Source: Rhizobium rhizogenes NBRC 13257
GTDB taxonomy: Bacteria > Pseudomonadota > Alphaproteobacteria > Rhizobiales > Rhizobiaceae
Assembly: GCF_000696095.1 (NCBI RefSeq)
Contig: NZ_BAYX01000001.1
Span: forward strand, 496,001-560,000
DNA: 64,000 nt
Direction: 5' to 3'
Within the stretch, counting starts at the first letter, position 1; each line of letters opens with the position of its first letter. Below, piece after piece: positions 1 to 7,757 of the stretch. Under the pieces are notes generated by a model. The model had not been told where the DNA came from. It was given only the letters and a program-made list of their open reading frames with translations, and ran no database searches. The position numbers were made by a program, and so were the translations under genes.

Positions 1-2
1 AT

Positions 3-185
3 GCCTGCTTTCTCGGTGAGACGGTCGATTGCCTCTATCCGGCCCAGCATCCGACGGATGCCGGAAAGACCCTGCATTGCCGCATGACGCCGCTGCGGGC
101 CACCAAGCCCAGAGGCGAGGTGATCGGCGCATTGCTGGTCGTGCATGAAGTCAGTGTCGTTCCAGCCAGCATGCTGGTGGCCTGA
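3..185 (+). CDS. C-terminal end of a PAS-domain-like protein (5' truncated by window)
   Basis: An open frame runs from the window edge to a TGA at 183-185, giving about 60 residues. The stretch GKTLHCRMTPLRATKPRGE followed by VIGALLVVHEVS has the look of the last strands of a PAS fold (substrate-pocket strand, G-E-x-x-G turn, then a hydrophobic strand ending in the D/E-V-S that often closes PAS domains). It stops soon after the fold, so PAS would be the last domain. Whether the full protein is a kinase, a chemoreceptor or a stand-alone sensor cannot be told. The neighbouring zinc genes lie on the opposite strand and converge on it. Confidence 0.45.
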   Translation, partial: ACFLGETVDCLYPAQHPTDAGKTLHCRMTPLRATKPRGEVIGALLVVHEVSVVPASMLVA

Positions 186-195
186 TCACGCCGTT

Positions 196-387
196 TCAGG
201 CTCCGAACAACAAACGTTCCAGCGTGCCCGCAAGTCTGCGGGCCGCCGGTTTGTCGAAATTTTCTTCTTCTTGATCGAAAGCCGGTGAAGCGGCTTTCGG
301 AATTGTTTTTGCTGGTTTTTTCTCGCCATCTTCCGCTTGGCATTCAAAGCAGAAGCAGCGGAAGCTAATGGCCTTCGGTTCGCTCAT
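196..387 (-). CDS. small hypothetical protein coupled to the zinc GTPase gene
   Basis: A 63-residue protein whose ATG overlaps the stop of the upstream GTPase gene in an ATGA arrangement, so it is probably translated by coupling. It is hydrophilic, has two cysteines near the N-terminus (CFC), and is rich in K, E and A, with no membrane segment or recognisable domain. The coupling suggests it belongs to the Zur-controlled transcript, but no function can be given. Confidence 0.5.
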   Translation of the reverse strand: MSEPKAISFRCFCFECQAEDGEKKPAKTIPKAASPAFDQEEENFDKPAARRLAGTLERLLFGA

Positions 388-1589
388 GCGGCTGGTCTGT
401 TCCAGCTCGCAAATGGGTCCGGCAGTTTCTTCCAGCGCTCTGGCGTGAAAGTCTTCCCTTCGATGAGACAGGCATCCAGTTCAGCGGTGATCTTCTGCTG
501 ATCCATTGGATCGGCACCGATGAAAACCAGTTCCTGGCGGCGGTCGCCCCAGGTCGGGTCGAGATAGGGGGCGATTGCGCGCTTGAAGGCGGGATCGGTC
601 GGCCATTGTTCCTGCGGGACGGCCGCCCACCAGAGGCCCATCTTGGCGGTACGCACCAGCGCGCCCGCCTGGCTCATTTCGCCGACATAATGCGGGCGGG
701 TTGCAAGCCAGAAGAACCCCTTGGCGCGCACGACGCCCGGCCACGAGCGATTGAGAAACTCCTGGAATTTCATGGGATCGAACGGTTTCTTCGCGCGATA
801 GACGAAGGAGCGTATGCCGTATTCCTCCGTCTCCGGAACATGGTCCTTGAAACCGTGCAACTCCTTGTACCAGAGCGGGTGCGTCTCGGCGCGGTCAATG
901 TCGAAGCGGCCGGTGCCGAGCACCTCCGCCGGCTCCACCTTGCCGAAATCTGCCTCGATCAGGCGTGCATCGGGGTTGAGGCCAACGATGATCTTGCGGG
1001 CGGCGTCCTGCTGCTCAGGGCTTGCCGCGCCCATCTTGTTGAGGACGACGACATCGGCGAATTCGATCTGCTCGACGAGGAGATCGACGATGGTCCTGTT
1101 GTCGCCATCGCCCGCGGTTTCGCCGCGATCGGCGAGGAAATCGGTCGAGCCGTAATCGGCCAGCAGATTGGCGGCGTCGACGACGGTGACCAAGGTGTCG
1201 AGCCTGGCGACATCGGAAAGGCTATTGCCGTCTTCGTCACGAAACTCGAAGGTCGTGGCGACGGGCAGCGGTTCGGCGATCCCTGTCGATTCGATCAGCA
1301 GATAGTCGAAGCGATCCTGGGCGGCGAGCTGGCGCACCTCCTTCAGCAAGTCATCGCGCAGCGTGCAGCAGATGCAGCCATTGGTCATCTCGACGAGCTG
1401 TTCTTCGGTTCTCGAAAGATTGGCGCCACCGTCGCGCACCAGCGCGGCATCGATATTCACCTCGCTCATGTCGTTGACGATCACAGCGACCCTGAGGCCC
1501 TGGCGATTGTTGAGGATATGATTGAGCAGCGTCGTCTTGCCGGCGCCGAGGAAGCCGGAAAGCACCGTGACCGGAAGTTTTCTGTTCAT
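384..1589 (-). CDS. zigA: COG0523 zinc-chaperone GTPase (ZigA/CobW family)
   Basis: A 401-residue G3E-family GTPase. The Walker A loop GFLGAGKTT is at residues 12-20, and the COG0523 signature C-x-C-C (Cys72, 74, 75; GCICC), a metal-binding site, follows. ESTG and NKMG fill the usual switch and guanine-recognition positions; NKMG departs from the common NKxD. A CobW C-terminal domain follows. Proteins of this group are proposed to deliver zinc to client enzymes when zinc is scarce. The Zur-like palindrome just upstream and the znu/zur neighbours support a zinc role over cobalamin synthesis. The assignment to ZigA rather than another COG0523 subgroup is inferred from context. Confidence 0.92.
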   Translation of the reverse strand: MNRKLPVTVLSGFLGAGKTTLLNHILNNRQGLRVAVIVNDMSEVNIDAALVRDGGANLSRTEEQLVEMTNGCICCTLRDDLLKEVRQLAAQDRFDYLLIESTGIAEPLPVATTFEFRDEDGNSLSDVARLDTLVTVVDAANLLADYGSTDFLADRGETAGDGDNRTIVDLLVEQIEFADVVVLNKMGAASPEQQDAARKIIVGLNPDARLIEADFGKVEPAEVLGTGRFDIDRAETHPLWYKELHGFKDHVPETEEYGIRSFVYRAKKPFDPMKFQEFLNRSWPGVVRAKGFFWLATRPHYVGEMSQAGALVRTAKMGLWWAAVPQEQWPTDPAFKRAIAPYLDPTWGDRRQELVFIGADPMDQQKITAELDACLIEGKTFTPERWKKLPDPFASWNRPAA

Positions 1590-1602
1590 GATGACCTCAT
1601 CT

Positions 1603-1620
1603 GTAATGTAATATCATTAC
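1603..1620. promoter_or_regulatory. Zur-box-like palindrome upstream of zigA
   Basis: GTAATGTAATATCATTAC is a near-perfect inverted repeat (GTAATG...CATTAC with an AT-rich centre), 14 bp upstream of the zigA ATG. It matches the general form of alphaproteobacterial Zur operators, and related palindromes occur between znuA and znuC. Zur bound here would repress zigA when zinc is ample. Confidence 0.7.
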
Positions 1621-1681
1621 GTTTATGAATCTGAAAAAAGCGAGCAGATAGCTCGCTCCTTTCGGCGATAGAGTGCCTGTC

Positions 1682-2623
1682 TCAGGAGAGGCAGGTCTTC
1701 AGGGAATTGGCGATGCCGCGCATCAGGTCGAAATAGAGATCCGGGCCTTGCGGAAGGGTTGCCGCTTCCGGGTCAAGCACGCCGGATTTCGCGGATGTAC
1801 CTTCAAGGACGACATTGACCAGCTTTGGCTCGAATTGCGGCTCGGCGAAGACGCAGGTGGCACCGAGTTCGGCGACCTTGCCATGAATTTCCGATATGCG
1901 CTGCGCGCCGGGAATGCTCTCCGGGCTGACCGTGATCGAACCGGCGACACGCACGCCATAGCGGCGCTCGAAATATTGGTAGGCATCATGGAAGACGATG
2001 AAGGGCTTGCTCTTCACTGGAGCGAGAGTGGAGGCGATTTCCGCGTCGAGCGCGTCCAGCCTGTCGTCCAGCGCCTTCTGATTGGCTTCATAGGTCAACG
2101 CATTGGCGGGGTCGGCGGCGACCAATGTGGTGGTAATTTCGGCCGTCATCGCCTTGGCATTGTGCGGATCGAGCCAGAGATGCGTGTCGAACTCTCCGTG
2201 ATCGTGATCATGATCCGTGGGCTCGTCGCCATCGTCATCGGCTTCGAAAGCGCCACCCTCACGGAATTTCAGCTTGGTGATGCCGGGCGCCTTGTCGAGT
2301 TCGACCACCAGGGCGTTCGCGCCGAGAGCCGAAAGCGGCTTTTCCAGGAAGGTTTCCATGCCAGGTCCGACCCAGAAGACCACCTTGGCGGCTTCCAGCG
2401 CCTTCGCGTTCGAGGGCTTCAGCGCATAGGTATGCGGCGAGGCAGCACCGTCGACGATCAGCTCTGGCGTACCAACTCCGTCCATGATTGCGGCAACGAG
2501 CGAGTGAATGGGCTTGATCGATACCACCACATCCGGCGCATCGGCAGCCATCGTGGCGCTTGCGAAAAATCCGGAGAACAGCAGGGAGGCGGTGAGGGGG
2601 AGGAAGGACTTTACTATGGTCAT
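1682..2623 (-). CDS. znuA: zinc ABC transporter substrate-binding protein ZnuA
   Basis: A 313-residue periplasmic cluster A-I metal-binding protein. A signal peptide occupies about residues 1-26 and ends ATMA-A. Likely zinc ligands are His64 (SPHTY), the His of THLWLDP near residue 148 and the His of VFHDAYQYF near residue 212. The acidic/His loop at about 126-143 (DDDGDEPTDHDHDHGEFD) is typical of ZnuA and separates it from Mn-specific relatives. It is transcribed divergently from znuCB-zur, with Zur-like palindromes in between. It captures Zn2+ and passes it to ZnuB. Confidence 0.95.
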   Translation of the reverse strand: MTIVKSFLPLTASLLFSGFFASATMAADAPDVVVSIKPIHSLVAAIMDGVGTPELIVDGAASPHTYALKPSNAKALEAAKVVFWVGPGMETFLEKPLSALGANALVVELDKAPGITKLKFREGGAFEADDDGDEPTDHDHDHGEFDTHLWLDPHNAKAMTAEITTTLVAADPANALTYEANQKALDDRLDALDAEIASTLAPVKSKPFIVFHDAYQYFERRYGVRVAGSITVSPESIPGAQRISEIHGKVAELGATCVFAEPQFEPKLVNVVLEGTSAKSGVLDPEAATLPQGPDLYFDLMRGIANSLKTCLS

Positions 2624-2647
2624 GCGCGATCGCCCTTGAATGGGTCT

Positions 2648-2683
2648 GTTATGTTATTACATCAATTGCGTTATGCTATAACG
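2648..2683. promoter_or_regulatory. two Zur-box-like palindromes in the znuA/znuC divergent promoter
   Basis: CGTTATGCTATAACG (2669-2683) is a perfect palindrome with a 3-nt centre, and GTTATGTTATTAC (2648-2660) is a second, slightly imperfect copy. They lie 21 bp apart centre to centre, about two helical turns, in the 99-bp gap between the divergent starts. One operator pair could therefore control both the binding protein and the transporter/regulator operon. Zur binding is inferred from form and context. Confidence 0.72.
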
Positions 2684-2722
2684 TGTGCGATAGCAAGGCG
2701 CAACAGCGCAAGTGGAAATTTC

Positions 2723-3592
2723 ATGCTTTCTTCCGTGGACAATCAGAGACAGCCGCTGGTGTCGCTCCATGATGTCGGCGTCCGCCGTGGCGGCCGCTGG
2801 CTGGTGCGCGGCGTTGATTTCTCAGTGAACCGCGGCGAGATCGTTACGCTGATCGGCCCAAACGGTTCGGGGAAATCCACCAGCGCCAAGGCGGCGATCG
2901 GCGTTCTGAAGCCGGATGAAGGCAGCGTCGAGCGTATCGCCGGCCTCAAGGTCGGTTACGTTCCGCAGAAGCTTGCGATCGACTGGACTTTGCCGCTGAG
3001 CGTCCACCGCCTGATGACCTTGACCGGACCTTTGCCCGAAACTGAATTGAGAGCGGCGCTCGAGGCTGTGGGGATTGCCCATCTCGCCAGGGCCGAGGTG
3101 CAGAATCTGTCCGGCGGCGAGTTCCAGCGGGCGCTGCTGGCTCGCGCCATCGCTCGCAAGCCAGACCTTTTGGTGTTGGACGAGCCGGTGCAGGGCGTCG
3201 ATTTCAGCGGCGAAATCGCGCTTTACGATCTGATCAAATCGATCCGCAATTCCGAAGGTTGCGGCATTCTGCTGATCTCGCATGATCTGCATGTGGTCAT
3301 GGCCGAAACCGATACGGTTGTCTGCCTCAACGGGCATGTCTGCTGCCGTGGCACGCCGCAGGCGGTCAGCCAGAGCCCGGAATATGTCAGGCTGTTCGGC
3401 ACGCGGGCGGCGCAATCGCTGGCGATCTACAGCCATCATCATGACCATACGCATCTGCCGGATGGCCGGGTGCAGCATGCCGACGGCACGATCACCGATC
3501 ATTGCCACGCCGATGACGGCCATCACGACCATGATCATCGTCATGATGATCACGAGCACCATCATCACGCCGAGGGGGAGCGCCATGTTTGA
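2723..3592 (+). CDS. znuC: zinc ABC transporter ATPase ZnuC with His-rich tail
   Basis: A 289-residue ATPase. The start is the ATG beginning MLSSVDNQ; an in-frame extension further upstream runs antisense through znuA and is not real. Walker A is GPNGSGKST, the ABC signature LSGGEFQRALLARA and Walker B LLVLDEPVQGVD, with the H-loop in LISHDLHVV. The last 50 or so residues are extremely His/Asp-rich (repeated HDHDH and HHHH), as in other ZnuC proteins, and may bind zinc in the cytoplasm. It overlaps znuB by 8 bp. Confidence 0.95.
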   Translation: MLSSVDNQRQPLVSLHDVGVRRGGRWLVRGVDFSVNRGEIVTLIGPNGSGKSTSAKAAIGVLKPDEGSVERIAGLKVGYVPQKLAIDWTLPLSVHRLMTLTGPLPETELRAALEAVGIAHLARAEVQNLSGGEFQRALLARAIARKPDLLVLDEPVQGVDFSGEIALYDLIKSIRNSEGCGILLISHDLHVVMAETDTVVCLNGHVCCRGTPQAVSQSPEYVRLFGTRAAQSLAIYSHHHDHTHLPDGRVQHADGTITDHCHADDGHHDHDHRHDDHEHHHHAEGERHV

Positions 3593-4412
3593 CGACTTCT
3601 TCCTGCGCGCCGTCGTCGCCGGCGTCGGGCTGGCTTTGACCACCGGACCGCTCGGCTGCTTCATCATCTGGCGGCGCATGGCCTATTTCGGCGATACGAT
3701 CTCGCATTCGGCGCTGCTCGGCGTGGCGCTGTCGCTGCTCTTCCAACTCAATCTGACGCTCTCTGTCTTTGCGGTCGCAGCGCTGGTGTCGATCCTGCTG
3801 CTCTTCCTGCAACGCCGGCAGGCGCTGTCGGCGGATGCACTGCTCGGGATCCTGTCGCATGCGACGCTGGCGATCGGCCTTGTCATCGTGGCTTTCATGA
3901 GCTGGGTCAGGATCGATCTGATCGCCTTCCTGTTCGGCGACATCCTCGCTGTCAGCCGCGCCGATATCGCGATGATCTGGGGCGGCGGTCTCTTCGTCTT
4001 GGCGGCGATCGCCTGGCTTTGGCGGCCGCTGCTCGCCTCCACCGTCAATCCGGAGTTGGCCGAGGCCGAGGGCTTGCGGCCGGAGCGGGCGAAGCTGTTC
4101 TTCATGCTGCTGATGGCCGTTGTCATTGCCATCGCCATGAAGATCGTCGGCATATTGCTGATCACTGCGCTGCTGATCATTCCCGCCGCCACCGCGCGCC
4201 GGTTTGCCGCGACGCCGGAGATGATGGCTGTTTTCGCCTCGCTCGTCGGTGCGGTTGCCGTCGTTGGTGGCTTGTTCGGCTCGCTACGCTACGACACGCC
4301 GTCCGGCCCGTCGATTGTGGTCGCGGCGCTCATCCTATTTATCTTCAGTCTGCTGCCTCTTGTTCGCAGGGGCGGCGCGCCGGCGGCGCAACAAGGAGGA
4401 CAGGAATCATGA
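3585..4412 (+). CDS. znuB: zinc ABC transporter permease ZnuB
   Basis: A 275-residue ABC-3 family permease starting MFDDFFLRAVVAG, with about eight hydrophobic segments spread over the whole length. The start overlaps the end of znuC and the stop overlaps the zur start (ATGA), so znuC-znuB-zur are translationally coupled. It forms the membrane channel that accepts Zn2+ from ZnuA. Confidence 0.95.
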   Translation: MFDDFFLRAVVAGVGLALTTGPLGCFIIWRRMAYFGDTISHSALLGVALSLLFQLNLTLSVFAVAALVSILLLFLQRRQALSADALLGILSHATLAIGLVIVAFMSWVRIDLIAFLFGDILAVSRADIAMIWGGGLFVLAAIAWLWRPLLASTVNPELAEAEGLRPERAKLFFMLLMAVVIAIAMKIVGILLITALLIIPAATARRFAATPEMMAVFASLVGAVAVVGGLFGSLRYDTPSGPSIVVAALILFIFSLLPLVRRGGAPAAQQGGQES

Positions 4413-4807
4413 CCACTCCGATGCTCACGAAGAACCAGACGCTTGTCTTCGATGTCCTGACCAAGGCCGAAGGTCCGCTCAGCGCTTACACCATCCTCGA
4501 CAAGCTGCGCGACAATGGTTTCCGCGCGCCGCTGCAGGTCTACCGGGCGCTGGACAAGCTGCTGGAATATGGCGTCGTGCATCGTCTCGAGAGCATCAAC
4601 TCCTTCGTCGCCTGCGCCCATCCGAATGAGAATTGCCACAGCCACGGCCTGGTCGCCTTTGCCATCTGCGAGAGCTGCGGACAGGTGACCGAATTCCATG
4701 ACCATGAAGTGGATCACCGGTTGATGGGCTGGCTGAAATCGCAGAAATTCAAGGCCGAGAAGTCGACCATCGAAATCCGAGGCCATTGCGCGAGCTGCGC
4801 GACTTAA
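4409..4807 (+). CDS. zur: zinc uptake regulator Zur (Fur family)
   Basis: A 132-residue Fur-family repressor. The N-terminal winged helix (LTKNQTLVFDVLTKAEGPLS... then LQVYRALDKLLEYGVVHRLE) is followed by a dimerisation domain with CESCGQ and CASC pairs forming the structural zinc site and a His-rich regulatory segment (HDHEVDH). A Zur rather than Fur or Mur identity rests on the operon with znuCB and the Zur-like boxes nearby; it would autoregulate through the znuA/znuC promoter. Confidence 0.92.
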   Translation: MTTPMLTKNQTLVFDVLTKAEGPLSAYTILDKLRDNGFRAPLQVYRALDKLLEYGVVHRLESINSFVACAHPNENCHSHGLVAFAICESCGQVTEFHDHEVDHRLMGWLKSQKFKAEKSTIEIRGHCASCAT

Positions 4808-4814
4808 GTCTCTG

Positions 4815-4860
4815 GACGGCGTTTTATCCCAAAACCGAGTACACTTTTGGGAACGCCGTC
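4815..4860. terminator. bidirectional hairpin between zur and the carbonic-anhydrase-like gene
   Basis: A two-part inverted repeat: GACGGCGTT (4815-4823) pairs with AACGCCGTC (4852-4860), and inside it CCCAAAA pairs with TTTTGGG. It fills the 52-bp gap between two convergent genes and its right arm touches the stop codon of the minus-strand gene. It most likely terminates both. Confidence 0.7.
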
Positions 4861-5390
4861 TAATCCAGTCTCTTGAGATCCCGCGCAAAGCGCTGCCAGT
4901 TGGCAATATAGTTGCGCGCCGAGCGGCGCAGGCCATCGATAGCGGCTTCGTCCAGCACGCGGATCGCCTTCGCAGGCGCGCCGACGATCAAGGAGCCATC
5001 CGGGAATTCCTTGCCTTCGGTCACCAGCGCATTGGCGCCGACAAGGCAGTTGTTGCCGATCTTCGCGCCGTTCAGAACCGTCGCGCCCATGCCGATCAAA
5101 GAATTGTCGCCAATAGTGCAGCCGTGGATGATGGCGTGGTGGCCGATGGTGCAGCCTTCGCCGATGGTGACGGGAAAGCGGGGATCGGTGTGCACCATCA
5201 CACCTTCCTGGATGTTCGTGCCCTTGCCGACGACGATCGGCTCGTTGTCGCCGCGCAGCACGGCGCCGAACCAGATGCCGACATCCTCGCCGAGCTCCAC
5301 CTTGCCGATGACGGTGGCATCCGGCGCGATCCAGTAGAGGCCGGGTTCGGGCGTCTTCGGCACCAGGCCGGAAAGGGCGTAGAGCGGCAT
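4860..5390 (-). CDS. gamma-carbonic-anhydrase-like hexapeptide-repeat protein
   Basis: A 176-residue left-handed beta-helix protein of the YrdA/PaaY/gamma-CA group: an N-terminal strand, then imperfect hexapeptide repeats (IGKVELGEDVGIWFGAVLRG, IGDNSLIGMGATVLNG). The conserved metal-ligand region is present in the order R-G-D-N, H (MVHTD) and H-H (IGHHAIIHG). Family members bind zinc or iron as trimers; some hydrate CO2, others act on acyl-CoA. Which applies here is not evident. Confidence 0.85.
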   Translation of the reverse strand: MPLYALSGLVPKTPEPGLYWIAPDATVIGKVELGEDVGIWFGAVLRGDNEPIVVGKGTNIQEGVMVHTDPRFPVTIGEGCTIGHHAIIHGCTIGDNSLIGMGATVLNGAKIGNNCLVGANALVTEGKEFPDGSLIVGAPAKAIRVLDEAAIDGLRRSARNYIANWQRFARDLKRLD

Positions 5391-5406
5391 GCTGTCCTCC
5401 TTGCGA

Positions 5407-6102
5407 TCAAACCACGTTCAGCACCAGCGTTGCCACGCCGTCGACGGCGCAGGTGATCCGGTCGCCGCGTGCGACGGGGCCGACGCCGGCGGGCGTGCCG
5501 GTCAGGATGATGTCACCGGGCGCCAGCGTGAAGAGCTTTGACAGTTCGGCGATGATCTCCGGCACTTTCCAGATCATCTGCTGGAGGTCGCCGCGCTGTG
5601 CCGCTTCGCCGTTGCGCATCAGCCAGATGCCGCCCTTGTCGGGATGGCCGACCTGGGTTGCCGGAACCAGCGCCGAGACCGGCGCGGAATGTTCGAACGC
5701 CTTGCCGATTTCCCAGGGGCGGCCGAGCTTCTTGGCTTCGCCCTGGAGGTCGCGACGGGTGAAATCGATGCCGACGCCGTAGCCGTAGATGCAGTCCAGC
5801 GCGCGTTCGGCCGGAATGTCGGCGCCGCCGCTTCTGAGCGCGATCACCAGTTCGACCTCATGATGCACATCGGACGACAGCGGCGGATAGGGAAAGTCGC
5901 CCGACACCAGCAGATTGTCCGGGTTCTTCTGGAAGAAGAAGGGCGGCTCGCGGCTGGGATCATGGCCCATTTCGATCGCATGATCGGCATAGTTGCGGCC
6001 GACGCAATAGACGCGTCGCACGGGGAAGAAAGCGGCTTCACCCTCGATCGGCAGCAACACGGGCGCGGGCAGGGGAATGACGGTGGCGGGAGTTTCGGTC
6101 AT
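5407..6102 (-). CDS. fumarylacetoacetate hydrolase family protein
   Basis: A 231-residue FAH-fold enzyme. The motifs are RVYCVGRNYADHAIEMG near the N-terminus, the metal-binding acidic pair HHEVELVIAL, then GIDFTRRDLQGEAKKLGRPW and the C-terminal ILTGTPAGVGPV. Single-domain members of this size cleave C-C bonds in acylpyruvates (fumarylpyruvate hydrolase, acylpyruvase) using Mg2+. The substrate cannot be read from the sequence. It lies 16 bp from the hexapeptide-repeat gene in the same direction, so the two probably share a transcript. Confidence 0.85.
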   Translation of the reverse strand: MTETPATVIPLPAPVLLPIEGEAAFFPVRRVYCVGRNYADHAIEMGHDPSREPPFFFQKNPDNLLVSGDFPYPPLSSDVHHEVELVIALRSGGADIPAERALDCIYGYGVGIDFTRRDLQGEAKKLGRPWEIGKAFEHSAPVSALVPATQVGHPDKGGIWLMRNGEAAQRGDLQQMIWKVPEIIAELSKLFTLAPGDIILTGTPAGVGPVARGDRITCAVDGVATLVLNVV

Positions 6103-6242
6103 GGCTACTCTTCAATTGTTCAATCTGTATCCGGAAGACTTGCGGCCTCCGACTCCGTTGGTCAACCTAGCATCATTGTTGCCGCCGGGAAAACTGGCCT
6201 TCGACAAGGTTTTGGTGTAGATCGCGGGCAGAAAGGTTTCCC

Positions 6243-6320
6243 ATGTACGCTGACGCCCTGAAGACCGGCCGCAAGATTTTCGCGGTCGCCCCGATGATCG
6301 ACTGGACTGACTTGGCTTGA
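6243..6320 (+). pseudogene. dusA: 5' fragment of host dusA, cut by prophage insertion
   Basis: A 25-codon reading frame beginning MYADALKTGRKIFAVAPMID and reaching WTD before the prophage adds LA and a TGA. The residues RKIFAVAPMIDWTD are the conserved N-terminus of DusA and reappear at the far end of the prophage (47748-47789). This is the original start of the host gene, still attached to its own promoter region, now making only a peptide. Confidence 0.9.
6267..6311 (+). repeat. attL: attL: left copy of the dusA attachment repeat
   Basis: 45 bp matching 47745-47789 with two mismatches (6284 G versus C, 6287 C versus G), both silent codon positions. The uninterrupted identical core is 24 bp, 6288-6311, so crossover most likely took place there. 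The two differences show that the phage carries its own slightly diverged dusA segment rather than copying the host's. Confidence 0.9.
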
Positions 6321-6468
6321 AATAAAGGCCTGCGAAGGGCGTGTCGTACTTCTCGTCGTACCTTATTATTCAGTAGTGCGAATAGGCGGGGAGTTATCTT
6401 ACCTTTTTTGGGGGGGTATATCGGTGCAGCCGCGCAGACCGCAGCACAACCTACAAACTCGTGCGCCT

Positions 6469-6484
6469 TTGACAAATTTGTAAG
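6469..6484. promoter_or_regulatory. operator-like half-palindrome, left control region
   Basis: TTGACAAATTTGTAAG resembles the palindrome at 6617-6632 (shared TTGACAA...TTGT). Together they mark 6321-6728, which has no convincing gene, as the control region of the leftward end of the prophage. The protein that binds is unknown; the HTH protein encoded at 6729 is an obvious candidate. Confidence 0.35.
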
Positions 6485-6616
6485 TTTACATTCTACTTCT
6501 CTCATGAACTGCCACAAGGGAGATAGATATAGATATGGAAAGAGCCGCACGCGCGACACATCAACGGCGAGTGGGATTATTCTACGCTCCGGAGCGCAGC
6601 TAAACCGTGCCAAATC

Positions 6617-6672
6617 TTGACAAAATTGTCAAATTAGAATACTGTAAATATCAAATTAGAATACTGTAAATA
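6617..6672. promoter_or_regulatory. palindrome plus perfect 22-bp tandem repeat upstream of the HTH gene
   Basis: TTGACAAAATTGTCAA (6617-6632) has 7-bp arms around two bases. It runs straight into two perfect head-to-tail copies of a 22-bp unit (6629-6650 and 6651-6672, each beginning TCAAATTAGAATACTG). Twenty-two bp is about two helical turns, so proteins bound to each copy would sit on the same DNA face. This looks like an excisionase arm or repressor operator array at the attL-proximal end. Confidence 0.6.
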
Positions 6673-6728
6673 AACGCTCTGCGATATGATAATCTACATG
6701 TCAAATATGTAACCTGAGGAGGGAAAGC

Positions 6729-6953
6729 TTGTCAAGCGAAAAAATGAACACGCCTGAGGCCGCTCGATACATTCGTAAGTCGGCGTCATGGCTTAACAAG
6801 ACGCGGCTGACCGGGACGGGGCCTGTGTATTTGAAGATCGGCGGCTCTGTTCTCTATGTGAAGTCTGATCTGGACAATTGGCTTTCCGGAATGCGGCGCA
6901 CTGCAGTGTACGACTTCGCAAATGACAACGTGCGGGCTATGGCAGCCGCCTAA
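6729..6953 (+). CDS. HTH_17/AlpA-type DNA-binding protein, candidate excisionase
   Basis: A 74-residue protein with the winged-helix signature of excisionase/AlpA proteins: NTPEAARYIRKSASWLNKTR as the helix-turn-helix, then VYLKIGGSVLYVKSDLDNWL as wing and last helix. A TTG start at 6729 is preferred over the ATG at 6744 because a strong GAGGAGG (6716-6722) sits six bases before it. The tail carries an F-ANDN motif seen repeatedly in this prophage. Its position next to attL and behind repeated operator-like elements fits directionality control of excision or early regulation. Confidence 0.75.
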   Translation: MSSEKMNTPEAARYIRKSASWLNKTRLTGTGPVYLKIGGSVLYVKSDLDNWLSGMRRTAVYDFANDNVRAMAAA

Positions 6954-7049
6954 TTCAATTCGCCCGTGGACTTTTCCTAGTCTCGGGCCGACATCGCCCA
7001 TCATCGACATCATATTTGCCGACCGGCACTGCCGGCGAAGGAGGATTTT

Positions 7050-7475
7050 TTGCGCGTTTCCAAACAGGTTGAAGGCCCATCGTTGGTCGAAGTTCTGGCC
7101 TTTACTATGATCGAAAACATTGACGATGTTGCCCGTGTTGAGCGATCGGTCGCTGATCGCATGGCGGCGGTTCGCGGATGGTACGGCTGGCGGGTTTCTG
7201 CGATTAAAGTCACGGAAGACGCCGACGAATTGTCGCGAGTTAATGTCCATGCGCAGCCGGTTGGCGCGGGTTATCGCGAAGCCGCCGTTTTCGAATTCCT
7301 CGTCGACCAACTTGGTAAACGCCGGTCTGATCGGTTCGATGCCTTTGTACGAGCGTGCGGCATCAAAGAACGAGTCGACGACACGCGTCAGATCGAAGGC
7401 CGCTATTTCTCGACGCGGAACCGAGGTCGTACTTCGCTGGATTTCGGCCCACTGACCAACACGCTCGCGGTCTGA
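7050..7475 (+). CDS. hypothetical phage protein of the replication block
   Basis: A 141-residue protein starting at TTG 7050 behind a perfect AAGGAGG (7039-7045). It is mixed alpha/beta in appearance, with no signal peptide, membrane segment or motif I recognise. It sits three bases before the next gene and upstream of the primase gene, so a role in early or replication functions is likely but not shown. Confidence 0.6.
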   Translation: MRVSKQVEGPSLVEVLAFTMIENIDDVARVERSVADRMAAVRGWYGWRVSAIKVTEDADELSRVNVHAQPVGAGYREAAVFEFLVDQLGKRRSDRFDAFVRACGIKERVDDTRQIEGRYFSTRNRGRTSLDFGPLTNTLAV

Positions 7476-7478
7476 TCC

Positions 7479-7757
7479 ATGAAGATACTCGACATGAAAC
7501 CCGCCGCCTATCCTGGCGGCGGAAGGATGGAGCACGTCGCAACATTCGACGCGCAGGTGACGGATGACATCGCCGTCTACGGAATGCGCCTACTGAAAGC
7601 GCCAAACGGCCAGCATGTTTCATATGCGCCCACCGCACTTGGTGGTCGCCGATCGGTGACATTTGCTCGCCCTTTAGCTGAGGCCATTACCGCCGCCGCT
7701 TTACAGACACTCACGGAGCTCGACACCGCCCATGACCGCACCGGCCGCGCAGCCTGA
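7479..7757 (+). CDS. small early phage protein, weakly SpoVG-like
   Basis: A 92-residue protein. Its pattern, MKILDMKPA then VATFDAQVTDDIAVYGMRLL, then GQHVSYAPT and VTFARPLAEAITAAAL, recalls the beta-sheet plus C-terminal helix arrangement of the SpoVG fold (a small nucleic-acid-binding fold). This is only a resemblance in pattern. It overlaps the primase start by 26 bp, implying co-expression with replication. Confidence 0.6.
   Translation: MKILDMKPAAYPGGGRMEHVATFDAQVTDDIAVYGMRLLKAPNGQHVSYAPTALGGRRSVTFARPLAEAITAAALQTLTELDTAHDRTGRAA

Noticed and set aside
606..1628. Long plus-strand frame opposite zigA
   Set aside because: Antisense shadow of a well-recognised GTPase gene in GC-rich DNA.
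6173..6613. Minus-strand 146-residue frame over attL
   Set aside because: It is the complement of the dusA fragment and the control region; no ribosome site or domain.
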